Origin: Spirochaetota bacterium
GTDB lineage: Bacteria > Spirochaetota > UBA12135 > COTS27 > JAFLEE01
Length of the DNA: 58,698 nt
Direction: 5' to 3'
Assembly (NCBI GenBank): GCA_017302015.1
Contig: JAFLEE010000026.1
Coordinates: 1 to 58,698, forward strand
In this document: positions 17,009-24,186 of the stretch, piece by piece
Numbering within the stretch: position 1 is the stretch's first letter
Layout: each line of letters starts with the position of its first letter
Program-made: the position numbers and the translations under genes
Notes under the pieces: model-generated
Seen by the model: the letters and a program-made list of their open reading frames with translations, nothing else
Told to the model about the DNA's origin: nothing
The model's database searches: none

Positions 17009-17863
17009 CTATTTTTCCTTGTCCCCAGTTAAATTCGCATCGAGGAGTGAACCAAAGTTTTGCTGGTAATTTGCCGGGGCCCCATCGTGAGCGAGATCAT
17101 CGATCCAAATGGCGTTAAATCCATCCGTATCTGAGATATTTTTTACCGTAATCGCGCAAATGCCCGTTCCGGCTGCGGCAACGTTCCCCCCCGGTGTCGA
17201 GAATAACGTAAAGGACGCTACATTCCCAACGCTATTCGTCCACCACGCCCCCCATGCGATGTTGTTCGTGACGAAGAACTGAACTTCTAGGCTACCGGTG
17301 ACGCTGATCGTCTTCATAAAACTTTTCCCCCCTGTGATCGCCGAGCCGACGTTCACGTTTGCCGGGAATGAAATCACCCGAGCCTGGCCAGGCGGAACAT
17401 TGATGCAGCGAACGGACGGGCTCGCAGCCGCTCCGGTGGACCCGTCGATTTTCCAACCCGAGGGCACTTGAAAGTTCGTGGTCAGGAACGCCGAAACCGA
17501 GTTCGCCGTGAGGGCGACCGCCTCAACCCAAATGAAATTGCTGCCCGACCCGGCTAAGGCGACACTCACGTTCGTGTTCGTCACGTTGTCCACAGAAGCG
17601 GTGGTGGGTCGCGTGGGTGTGGACGAGATATAGACCCGAAAATTGGTCGCCAAGGCCGTGGTTGTCCAGGCGATGGATAGATTCTTGTCCCAAAGAGCAT
17701 TCTGGGTCAGGGTCAGTTTCTGGGTCGAAAAACTATCCGCCAACGCGTTCGAACCCGCCCCCAGGGGATCCAAAACGTTGCTCCGATCTTGAGGCGTGCA
17801 GGCAACGAGCGCGGCGACGGCCGCGGCCGTGAGGATGAATGAAACGATGCGGGAGGCTTGCAT
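17009..17863 (-). CDS. Lipoprotein of the CsgG-linked cassette, copy A
   Basis: 284 residues with a signal peptide and lipobox VAALVAC. It continues CTPQDRSNVLDP, a pattern seen in copy B as CTPQERNNPLDP. An FN3-like beta domain follows (LSIAWTTTALATNFRVYISS, GSNFIWVEAV), then PSVRCINVPPG and a C-terminal DTDGFNAIWID. By eye it is about 45% identical to copy B at 19314. The gene starts 17 bases after the CsgG-like copy A stop; copy B has exactly the same spacing, so each pair is a unit. It probably sits in the outer membrane as a partner of the CsgG-like protein; the function is unknown. Confidence 0.72.
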   Translation of the reverse strand: MQASRIVSFILTAAAVAALVACTPQDRSNVLDPLGAGSNALADSFSTQKLTLTQNALWDKNLSIAWTTTALATNFRVYISSTPTRPTTASVDNVTNTNVSVALAGSGSNFIWVEAVALTANSVSAFLTTNFQVPSGWKIDGSTGAAASPSVRCINVPPGQARVISFPANVNVGSAITGGKSFMKTISVTGSLEVQFFVTNNIAWGAWWTNSVGNVASFTLFSTPGGNVAAAGTGICAITVKNISDTDGFNAIWIDDLAHDGAPANYQQNFGSLLDANLTGDKEK

Positions 17864-17880
17864 GGTGGGCTCCTGGTTCC

Positions 17881-18983
17881 TCAGAACCGCGAAGAGAATT
17901 GGACGGCGAAACGCTCGCCATCATAGGACGGGACGACGAAGGCCGTGCCCTTATAGGTCGGAAGGAACAGGGATGTCACAAAGACGGCCGCCCCGACCCC
18001 GCCGACGATGATCCACGGCGTCATCTGGCCGAGTTGATTGCGATACAAATTGTACTTGTCGGTGAATTGCGCCGCGGTCGTCCCCGCACCGAGGTTCTTA
18101 TATTCCCCGAAGGTCGCGTTGGCCTGGAGGTAATTCACCAGGGTCAACGTGCCCCCGAGCACCCCGACGCCCAGGCCGCCGAACATCAGCACGGGCTTGA
18201 TCACATTGCGATCGCCCGAAGCCGCCGAGGCCGGGGCCCGTACGGGGGCCGTTTTCACTGGCTTGCTGGCCGGCGCGCTCGCCGAACCCGAGGCCGCCTC
18301 CAGCGTGATCCGGTCGCCGTCCTTGAACGGCTGGGCATCTTTCTGACCGCGGATGGTCGAGAGCGAGCCGCCGGCATCGACCGCCGTGACCTTCGCCTGG
18401 CCCAATTCGGCCACTTCCCGGCCCAGGAAATCGCCGGTGGACTGGTCGATGATGGCGCTGCCGTAGCGCAGCACCGTCACCACCGTGCCTGCGGCCATGC
18501 CGTCGTCCCGGCCGATGTTGATGAGGCACGACCCGTCGGGCTTCACCGTCACCACGCGGCCGGTGATCTTGATCTTCTGGTCGATCTTCGCCGCCAGCGA
18601 TTTGATGCGCGGCATGAGGTCGTCGTCGTTGGCCGCCGTCTCGTTATCGGACATCTCGATGCGGCTGCGTTCCACGTCCACGAAACTCATGGTGATGATG
18701 ATCTTGGTGCCCAGTTTGGAGACGGAGCCCACCACCAGTTTCTGCACGTTGAGGATATTCCCCAATTTCACCGCGCAGGCCTGGTCGGAGCACCCGCTCT
18801 GCTGCAGCGCCTGCTCGCGCATCACCTTGTCGAGGTTCGCCCGGTCGATGACGTCGAACTTCTTCAGCGAGACCAACTCGCCCGAGAGCAGGTCGGTGAT
18901 GGTCGCGGCCGTGTTCGGGTCGACCCCCGCCTTCGCCACCAGGCTCATCACCGCGATGCGCGTCTTGTCGGCGGCGGGCGCGA
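17881..18983 (-). repeat. Direct repeat, copy A of the CsgG-like coding block
   Basis: Matches 20198-21300 in the same orientation with a constant offset of 2317 bases and no indels. In 18601-18983 I count 6 differences in 383 bases. Identity stops sharply at 18983/21300, inside the signal-peptide codons, and falls off gradually towards the 3' end. Confidence 0.85.
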
Positions 18984-19035
18984 CGAGCGTGAGAAGGAGC
19001 CCCGCGATGAGCAGGGAGAGGGCGCGTTTAGGCAT
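17881..19035 (-). CDS. CsgG-like secreted protein, copy A
   Basis: 384 residues. A signal peptide (MPKRALSLLIAGLLLTLVAPA) is followed by a CsgG/LpoB-type domain (KTRIAVMSL, LKKFDVIDRANLDKVMREQ, LNVQKLVVGSVSKLG), a second FlgT-like domain (CLINIGRDDGMAAGTVVTVLRYG, LGQAKVTAV), an Ala/Ser/Pro linker, and two C-terminal hydrophobic segments ending in FAVQFSSRF. The CsgG family builds or supports outer-membrane export and envelope structures. A clear AGGAG precedes the ATG by 8 bases; a longer frame upstream to 19140 lacks this. It is nearly identical to copy B apart from the signal peptide and the last 30 residues. Confidence 0.85.
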   Translation of the reverse strand: MPKRALSLLIAGLLLTLVAPAADKTRIAVMSLVAKAGVDPNTAATITDLLSGELVSLKKFDVIDRANLDKVMREQALQQSGCSDQACAVKLGNILNVQKLVVGSVSKLGTKIIITMSFVDVERSRIEMSDNETAANDDDLMPRIKSLAAKIDQKIKITGRVVTVKPDGSCLINIGRDDGMAAGTVVTVLRYGSAIIDQSTGDFLGREVAELGQAKVTAVDAGGSLSTIRGQKDAQPFKDGDRITLEAASGSASAPASKPVKTAPVRAPASAASGDRNVIKPVLMFGGLGVGVLGGTLTLVNYLQANATFGEYKNLGAGTTAAQFTDKYNLYRNQLGQMTPWIIVGGVGAAVFVTSLFLPTYKGTAFVVPSYDGERFAVQFSSRF

Positions 19036-19167
19036 GTACGAAACTCCTGGAAGGACTTTTTGGGACGTTGAATGTCGACGTGATTCCCGAGGATGCAATT
19101 CAAACCCGGGACCGGCCGGGCGGCAGCAGGCCCGAATCACCGCATCCGTATCTAACGCCGCGGAATG

Positions 19168-19173
19168 ATTATA
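19168..19173 (-). promoter_or_regulatory. Candidate -10 (TATAAT) upstream of CsgG-like copy A
   Basis: A perfect TATAAT on the minus strand, 132 nt before the ATG at 19035, in the 278-base gap between the two cassettes. It implies a leader of about 125 nt. No TTGACA-like box is found 16-18 nt upstream, although a CTGACA lies 10 nt away. If active, cassette A can be expressed independently of cassette B. Confidence 0.4.
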
Positions 19174-19313
19174 GTGCGAGATTTGTCAGGAGTCGGGTCG
19201 AACAGCGCCCGATTATGATGCCTAACTAGATGGGAATTATCCCCAATTCTGCCGGCCGATCGGGTCCGGGTGGGTGCCGTTCGCCGAGGGGCACCCCTGT
19301 TCCTTCGATTCGG

Positions 19314-20180
19314 TTATGGAAGGACCAAATCCGCGCTGCTCATATTGGTAAAGACCATTTCATTGAGCAAGGAGGGACCTTTGATGCTGATGGTGTCGAT
19401 CCAGAAGGCGTTCATTCCATCCGAATCGCCCGCGTTCGTCACCGTGATCAGGTAGACCCAATTTCCGATGGCGAGGCTCGCAGGTTGCATCCCCCAATTC
19501 TGGAAGGTCCAACCGGCATGATTTCCGGTCACGGCCATTCCGCGCTCGATGAAGGTCGCCGGGATCGTATCCTGCCATACCTTCACGGAATAGGAGAGCG
19601 TACCCCCGTTCCAGTTGGTGTACTGGAAGGCGTTCGACCAGTTCATGGCGTTGTCCCCGGCGGTGGGGGAGGCGAACGTGAACTTGATGGCGCGGAAAGC
19701 TCCCGGCGGCACGTTGACGCACCGAAGGCTCGGACTGCCCGGGAACCCGGCCCCGGTATCGATCTTGAATCCGGAAGGGACGATGAAATTCGTCTGGAGG
19801 AAGTCGGACAAATTGCTCGCGGCGCCCCCCACGGCCTCGACCCAGATGAAATTGCTGCCAGGACCCAGAAGACTCGCGATCGCATTCGTATTCGTCAGAT
19901 TATCGATGGAGGCGTTGGCGGGACGGGTCGTGTTCGTCGTCACATAGACCCGGTAGAGGGTGGCGCTCTGGGCCGCTGGCCAGGCGATCCCGAGGTCCTT
20001 TTCCCAGGCATTCGCGGGTGGGGTGAGGAGGATGTTACCGGTGGCGAATTTAATGGCCGAGTTCGAAAAGGACCCCCCTGGATCCAGCGGGTTATTGCGT
20101 TCTTGCGGGGTACAAGCGATGAAGAGGGCGATGAGGACGGCCAGCGCTGCCGATGATAGGGCGGGGATCTGGATTTTCAT
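19314..20180 (-). CDS. Lipoprotein of the CsgG-linked cassette, copy B
   Basis: 288 residues with a signal peptide and lipobox LFIAC, then CTPQERNNPLDPGG. It has the same plan as copy A: an FN3-like domain (LGIAWPAAQSATLYRVYV, TNTNAIASLLGPGSNFIWVEAVG), PSLRCVNVPPG, a variable middle (WNGGTLSYSVKVW) and DSDGMNAFWID near the end. It starts 17 bases after the stop of CsgG-like copy B. The two lipoproteins have diverged far more than their CsgG-like partners, which suggests they carry the specificity of each cassette. No characterised family is recognised. Confidence 0.72.
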   Translation of the reverse strand: MKIQIPALSSAALAVLIALFIACTPQERNNPLDPGGSFSNSAIKFATGNILLTPPANAWEKDLGIAWPAAQSATLYRVYVTTNTTRPANASIDNLTNTNAIASLLGPGSNFIWVEAVGGAASNLSDFLQTNFIVPSGFKIDTGAGFPGSPSLRCVNVPPGAFRAIKFTFASPTAGDNAMNWSNAFQYTNWNGGTLSYSVKVWQDTIPATFIERGMAVTGNHAGWTFQNWGMQPASLAIGNWVYLITVTNAGDSDGMNAFWIDTISIKGPSLLNEMVFTNMSSADLVLP

Positions 20181-20197
20181 GGGCGACTCCTAAGTCC

Positions 20198-21300
20198 TCA
20201 AAACCGCGAAAAATACTGGACGGCAAAACGCTCGCCATCGAAGTTGGGATAGAACATCGCCGTCTTCTTGTAGGTGGGCAAGAAGAACGAGGTGACGAAG
20301 ACAGCCGCCCCGACCCCGCCGACGATGATCCAAGGGGTCATCTGGGAGAGTTGGTTGCGGTAGAGGTTGTATTTGTCGGTGAATTGGGCTGCGGTGGTCC
20401 CCGCGCCCAAATTCTTATAGTCCCCGTAGGTCGCGGTGGCTTGCAAGTAATTCACGAGGGTCAGCGTGCCCCCGAGCACCCCGACGCCAAGGCCGCCGAA
20501 CATCAGCACCGGCTTGATCACATTGCGATCGCCCGAAGCCGCCGAGGCCGGGGCCCGTACGGGGGCCGTTTTCACGGGCTTGCTAGCCGAGGCGCTCGCC
20601 GAACCGGAGGCCACATCCAGCGTGATGCGGTCGCCGTCCTTGAACGGCTGGGCATCTTTCTGACCGCGGATGGTCGAGAGCGAGCCGCCGGCATCGACGG
20701 CCGTGACCTTCGCCTGGCCCAATTCGGCCACTTCCCGGCCGAGGAAATCGCCGGTGGACTGGTCGATGATGGCGCTGCCGTAGCGGAGCACCGTCACCAT
20801 CGTGCCCGCTACCATGCCGTCATCCCGGCCGATATTGATGAGGCACGACCCGTCGGGCTTCACCGTCACCACGCGGCCGGTGATCTTGATCTTCTGGTCG
20901 ATCTTCGCCGCCAGCGATTTGATGCGCGGCATGAGTTCGTCGTCGTTGGCCGCCGTCTCGTTGTCGGACATCTCGATGCGGCTGCGTTCCACATCCACGA
21001 AACTCATGGTGATGATGATCTTGGAGCCCAGTTTGGAGACCGAGCCCACCACCAGTTTCTGCACGTTGAGGATATTCCCCAATTTCACCGCGCAGGCCTG
21101 GTCGGAGCACCCGCTCTGCTGCAGCGCCTGCTCGCGCATCACCTTGTCGAGGTTCGCACGGTCGATGACGTCGAACTTCTTCAGCGAGACCAACTCGCCC
21201 GAGAGCAGGTCGGTGATGGTCGCGGCCGTGTTCGGGTCGACCCCCGCCTTCGCCACCAGGCTCATCACCGCGATGCGCGTCTTGTCGGCGGCGGGCGCGA
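20198..21300 (-). repeat. Direct repeat, copy B of the CsgG-like coding block
   Basis: Partner of 17881-18983 (offset 2317). No terminal inverted repeats or transposase accompany it, so it is a duplicated gene block and not an insertion sequence. Confidence 0.85.
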
Positions 21301-21352
21301 TGGAGACGAAAACCAGGGAAAACACCAGGAACAAGCGGGCCATTCGTTTCAT
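20198..21352 (-). CDS. CsgG-like secreted protein, copy B
   Basis: 384 residues, exactly the length of copy A. The signal peptide (MKRMARLFLVFSLVFVSIAPA) differs almost completely from copy A, but from AADKTRIAVMSL onward nearly every residue is the same. Scattered changes include Thr/Ser, Asp/Glu and Ala/Val, with a cluster near the C-terminus (YKKTAMFYPNFDGERF against YKGTAFVVPSYDGERF). The domain order is as in copy A. It is the first gene of the minus-strand set and has its own promoter candidate at 21413-21441. Confidence 0.85.
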   Translation of the reverse strand: MKRMARLFLVFSLVFVSIAPAADKTRIAVMSLVAKAGVDPNTAATITDLLSGELVSLKKFDVIDRANLDKVMREQALQQSGCSDQACAVKLGNILNVQKLVVGSVSKLGSKIIITMSFVDVERSRIEMSDNETAANDDELMPRIKSLAAKIDQKIKITGRVVTVKPDGSCLINIGRDDGMVAGTMVTVLRYGSAIIDQSTGDFLGREVAELGQAKVTAVDAGGSLSTIRGQKDAQPFKDGDRITLDVASGSASASASKPVKTAPVRAPASAASGDRNVIKPVLMFGGLGVGVLGGTLTLVNYLQATATYGDYKNLGAGTTAAQFTDKYNLYRNQLSQMTPWIIVGGVGAAVFVTSFFLPTYKKTAMFYPNFDGERFAVQYFSRF

Positions 21353-21412
21353 AGAGCAACCTCGCGGGATTCAAGTCGACCGGTTCGCCGGCATTCCGTC
21401 CCGAATGGCTAA

Positions 21413-21441
21413 ATCATACTTTTAAACACTTCTTTATCCAA
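21413..21441 (-). promoter_or_regulatory. Sigma70-like promoter for CsgG-like copy B, TTGGAT-N17-TATGAT
   Basis: Reading the minus strand, TTGGAT (21441-21436) and TATGAT (21418-21413) are 17 bases apart in an AT-rich patch. The predicted start is about 55 nt before the ATG at 21352. It is one of the better promoter matches in the window. Confidence 0.55.
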
Positions 21442-21452
21442 ATGGAGGAAAT

Positions 21453-21471
21453 CCCGATCCCGCGGATCGGG
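21453..21471. promoter_or_regulatory. 8-bp inverted repeat upstream of the TlpA-like gene
   Basis: CCCGATCC-CGC-GGATCGGG is a perfect palindrome. It ends 16 bases before a plus-strand TAAAAT (21488-21493), so it covers the -35 region of the presumed TlpA promoter and could be an operator. It could also form a short hairpin in a minus-strand transcript. Confidence 0.35.
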
Positions 21472-21526
21472 GATGGGGGCAGGATGATAAAATCTTGGCA
21501 GCCCTTCCAACCTAGGTTCCCACCCA

Positions 21527-22108
21527 ATGAAAAAGTCGATTCTCATCCCCTTCTTTTCCCTGCTGTTATTCCCGCTTCTCGCCCAAGACGCCCCGATCCC
21601 CAAGGTCGGATCCAAGGCGCCGCTTTTCGCCATCCAATCCCTCGAATACAATAATTTCGTCATGGCGGAAAAGATCCAGGAACTCAAGGCCAAGAAGGGC
21701 CTGATGATCCTCGATTTCTGGGCCACCTGGTGCAAGCCGTGCATGCGCGAACTCCCCGAGTTCGAACGCATCCATAAAGACCTCGCGGCCAAGGGCGTGC
21801 AATTTTTCGCCGTGGCCATCGACGACAAGCGCCAGGATATCTGGCGCTACGTGAAGACCGAGAAGAAGTACACCTTCCCCGTGCTCGTCGACCTCAACGC
21901 CTTCAACGCGGGGCGCAAGTACGGCGCCGACAAGACGCTCCCCCAACTCTTCGTCATCGACGGCGAAGGCGTCATCCGCTATCAGCACACCGGCGAAATC
22001 AAGAACATTGAGGCGGCCCTGAAGGGGATCGCCGAATCCCTCCAACCCGGCACGTTCCCCGAGTTCAAGGGAAAAAAAATCGAAAGCGGCGAGACTTCCT
22101 CCCACTGA
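21527..22108 (+). CDS. TlpA/ResA-type thioredoxin-fold protein
   Basis: 193 residues with a signal peptide (MKKSILIPFFSLLLFPLLAQ) and a thioredoxin fold: FWATWCKPC (Cys69, Cys72), PQLFVIDGEGVIRYQHTGEI with the cis-Pro in TLPQ. It should act in the periplasm as a thiol-disulfide reductase, as in cytochrome c or envelope protein maturation. The mature part starts APIPKVGSKAPLF, usual for the TlpA/AhpC-TSA group. Its stop codon overlaps the probable CTG start of fmt (CTGA), so the two are translationally coupled. Confidence 0.88.
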   Translation: MKKSILIPFFSLLLFPLLAQDAPIPKVGSKAPLFAIQSLEYNNFVMAEKIQELKAKKGLMILDFWATWCKPCMRELPEFERIHKDLAAKGVQFFAVAIDDKRQDIWRYVKTEKKYTFPVLVDLNAFNAGRKYGADKTLPQLFVIDGEGVIRYQHTGEIKNIEAALKGIAESLQPGTFPEFKGKKIESGETSSH

Positions 22109-23037
22109 AGCCGCGTTTCGCCTTCCTCGGAACGCCCGATTTCGCGGCGGAACTCCTCGCCACCCTCCTCGACCGGGGCCTGGGCGAGTGCGCCGCGGTA
22201 TTCACCAAGCCCCCGAAGCCCCGGGGACGCGGCCGTGAGAATCCCGAAAGCCGCCTCATGGCCGTCGCGAGGGCCCGCGGCGTGCCCGTCCATATCCCCG
22301 AGCGCGTCTCGGTGCCCGAGGTCGAGGCCGCCCTCGCCGAACTCCGCCTCGACTTCGCCCTGGTGGTGGCCTTCGGCCAGCTTTTGAAACCCTCTTTTTT
22401 CCAGGTGCCCCGCCTCGGGACCTATAACCTCCATTTCTCGCTCCTCCCCCGATGGCGCGGCGCGTCCCCGGTGCCTTCGGCGATCCTCTCCGGCGATGCG
22501 CAGTCCGGGGTAACGCTCCAGAAAATCAACGAAGGATTGGATACGGGCGAGGTGGCCGCCCAAGTCCCGTTTCACATCGCCGGCCTTTCGGCGCCGCAGG
22601 TGTTCGCCGAGAGCCTTCGCCATGCGCTGCCCCTGCTTGAAGCGTTCTTCGCCGACCCCGACGGGCACGCCGCGCGGCTCGTGCCCCAAGACGCCGCCGG
22701 GGCCACCGTCTGCCGCAAGATCCACAAGGATTCCGGCCGGATCCTCCCGACCACGACCCTCCAGGAGACCGAGCGCAAATTGCGCGCCTTCGATCCCTGG
22801 CCCGGTATCTTCCTCCAAGCCGGGGGAAGCCGCCTGCGCATCGCGGGGCTCGAACACCCCGTCTCGGAGCCCGCCGACGCGCCCGTCCTGGAACGCGCGG
22901 GCAAGAAAGAATTGCGCCTGCGCCTCGTCGATGGGCACGCCCGCGTGACGAGCCTCCAGCGCGAAGGCAAACGCGAGATGTCGACCCAAGAGTTCCTCAA
23001 CGCCTGCCCCGCGGCGTTCGCCTGGCCGATCGAATAG
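22105..23037 (+). CDS. fmt: Methionyl-tRNA formyltransferase, probable CTG start
   Basis: Formylates initiator Met-tRNA. The first ATG in frame (22258) would remove about 51 residues, including the conserved N-terminus FAFLGTPDFAAELL and TKPPKPRGRGREN. Reading upstream, the only sensible start is CTG at 22105, giving 310 residues, the normal length. The catalytic residues then fall where expected: Asn108 and His110 in YNLHFSLLPRWRGASP and Asp146 in GLDTGEV. A C-terminal OB-like domain follows. The CTG overlaps the TlpA stop by 4 bases (CTGA). No strong ribosome-binding site is visible, so coupling probably drives initiation. Confidence 0.88.
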   Translation: MKPRFAFLGTPDFAAELLATLLDRGLGECAAVFTKPPKPRGRGRENPESRLMAVARARGVPVHIPERVSVPEVEAALAELRLDFALVVAFGQLLKPSFFQVPRLGTYNLHFSLLPRWRGASPVPSAILSGDAQSGVTLQKINEGLDTGEVAAQVPFHIAGLSAPQVFAESLRHALPLLEAFFADPDGHAARLVPQDAAGATVCRKIHKDSGRILPTTTLQETERKLRAFDPWPGIFLQAGGSRLRIAGLEHPVSEPADAPVLERAGKKELRLRLVDGHARVTSLQREGKREMSTQEFLNACPAAFAWPIE

Positions 23038-23096
23038 TTCGCGCCACCGGGCCCTTGATAGGGCCGGGGGCGATCGAGGCCTCGGCGGAACCGACC

Positions 23097-24107
23097 CTAG
23101 CGTTCCCCGCGCAGGATCTTCCACCCCAGCTCGCGGATGGTCTCGAGGCCCACGTGGGCGACGCTGGAAAAGTAGACGAGGTGCGGCTTCAGTTCCTCTG
23201 GGAATTTGGAGGTGATGTCGCCCTCGAAGAGGACGCGGTCTTCGGCCGTGCCCAGCAGGTCGACCTTGCTGAGGCCGATGGCGAAGGGCTTGGCGGCGAG
23301 GGCCTCGCTATGGGCCGCGAGTTCGCGGCGCAGCACCTCGAAATCTTCAGCGGGCGTATCGGAAGTGCAATCGATGAGGTAGAAGAGGAACCGCGTTCGT
23401 TCGATGTGCCGCAGGAACTCGAGGCCGAGGCCCTTGCCCTCGTGGGCCCCCTCGATGATGCCGGGGATGTCGGCGATGACGAGGGAATGCTCGCCGTCGA
23501 GGCGGTAGATGCCCAGGTTCGGCGTGAGGGTCGTGAACGGGTAGGGGGCGATCTTGGGCCGGGCGTTGGTGATGGCGGCGATGAAGGTGCTCTTGCCCGC
23601 GTTGGGGAAGCCCACGAGGCCGATGTCGGCGATGAGCTTGATCTCGAGGACCACGTCGGCGCGATCGCCCTCGAGCCCCTTCTGGGCGTAGCGCGGGGCC
23701 TGGTTGACCGAGGTGGCGAAGCGGGCGTTGCCGCGCCCGCCGAGCCCGCCCTTCAGGAAGAGGAAGGCGTCGCCGTTTACGGTGAAGTCGTGGATCTCGC
23801 GGTCGGCGGTATCCTTGAGCACCGTACCCACCGGCACCTTGATGACGGCGTCTTCGCCGTCGGAGCCGTGGCAATTATTGCCGCCGCCGGGTTCGCCGTC
23901 CTTGGCGAGGACCTCGTGGAACGAGTAGAGGTGGGCGAACGAGGAGAGCGACTGGTCGGCGACGAGCACCACGTCGCCGCCGCGGCCGCCGTCGCCGCCG
24001 TTGGGCCCGCCGAAGGGCACGCCGCTCTCGCGGCGGAAGGACACGGCGCCCTTCCCCCCGTGGCCGGCCCCGAGGCTGAGGCGGATGACATCGATGAATT
24101 TTTCCAT
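23097..24107 (-). CDS. obg: Obg/CgtA GTPase
   Basis: Ribosome-associated GTPase acting in 50S assembly and stress control. The 336-residue product has the glycine-rich Obg fold (GAGHGGKGAVSFRRE, GGPNGGDGGRGGDV, 13-45), then G1 GFPNAGKST (166-174), the TTLTPNLG switch, G3 DIPGIIEGAHEGKGLG (213-228) and a G4-like LSKVDL. It ends without the long C-terminal extension of some Obg proteins. It converges with fmt. An intrinsic terminator lies only 26 bases before its start codon. Confidence 0.94.
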   Translation of the reverse strand: MEKFIDVIRLSLGAGHGGKGAVSFRRESGVPFGGPNGGDGGRGGDVVLVADQSLSSFAHLYSFHEVLAKDGEPGGGNNCHGSDGEDAVIKVPVGTVLKDTADREIHDFTVNGDAFLFLKGGLGGRGNARFATSVNQAPRYAQKGLEGDRADVVLEIKLIADIGLVGFPNAGKSTFIAAITNARPKIAPYPFTTLTPNLGIYRLDGEHSLVIADIPGIIEGAHEGKGLGLEFLRHIERTRFLFYLIDCTSDTPAEDFEVLRRELAAHSEALAAKPFAIGLSKVDLLGTAEDRVLFEGDITSKFPEELKPHLVYFSSVAHVGLETIRELGWKILRGER

Positions 24108-24133
24108 AGTGGTCTTCAGGGCCGGGGGCGGGC

Positions 24134-24161
24134 AAAAAAAAGCCGGCGCCCCGGCGCCGGC
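24134..24161 (-). terminator. Intrinsic terminator after the EEP-STAS gene
   Basis: On the minus strand GCCGGCGCC-GG-GGCGCCGGC is followed by eight T's: a perfect 9-bp stem (or 8 bp with a 4-nt loop) and a U-tract. It lies between the EEP-STAS stop (24187) and the obg start (24107), 26 bases before the latter. Confidence 0.88.
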
Positions 24162-24186
24162 GGCGGTCGGGGAACGGAGGCGAGGA

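Noticed and set aside
17009-21352. The duplicated cassette as an insertion sequence or transposon
   Set aside because: No transposase, terminal inverted repeats or target duplications. The repeated block is confined to coding sequence of one gene.
23047-23066. Hairpin CCGGGCCC-TTGATA-GGGCCGG between fmt and obg as a bidirectional terminator
   Set aside because: The stem needs a bulge and there is no T-run on either strand, so it does not meet the intrinsic terminator pattern.
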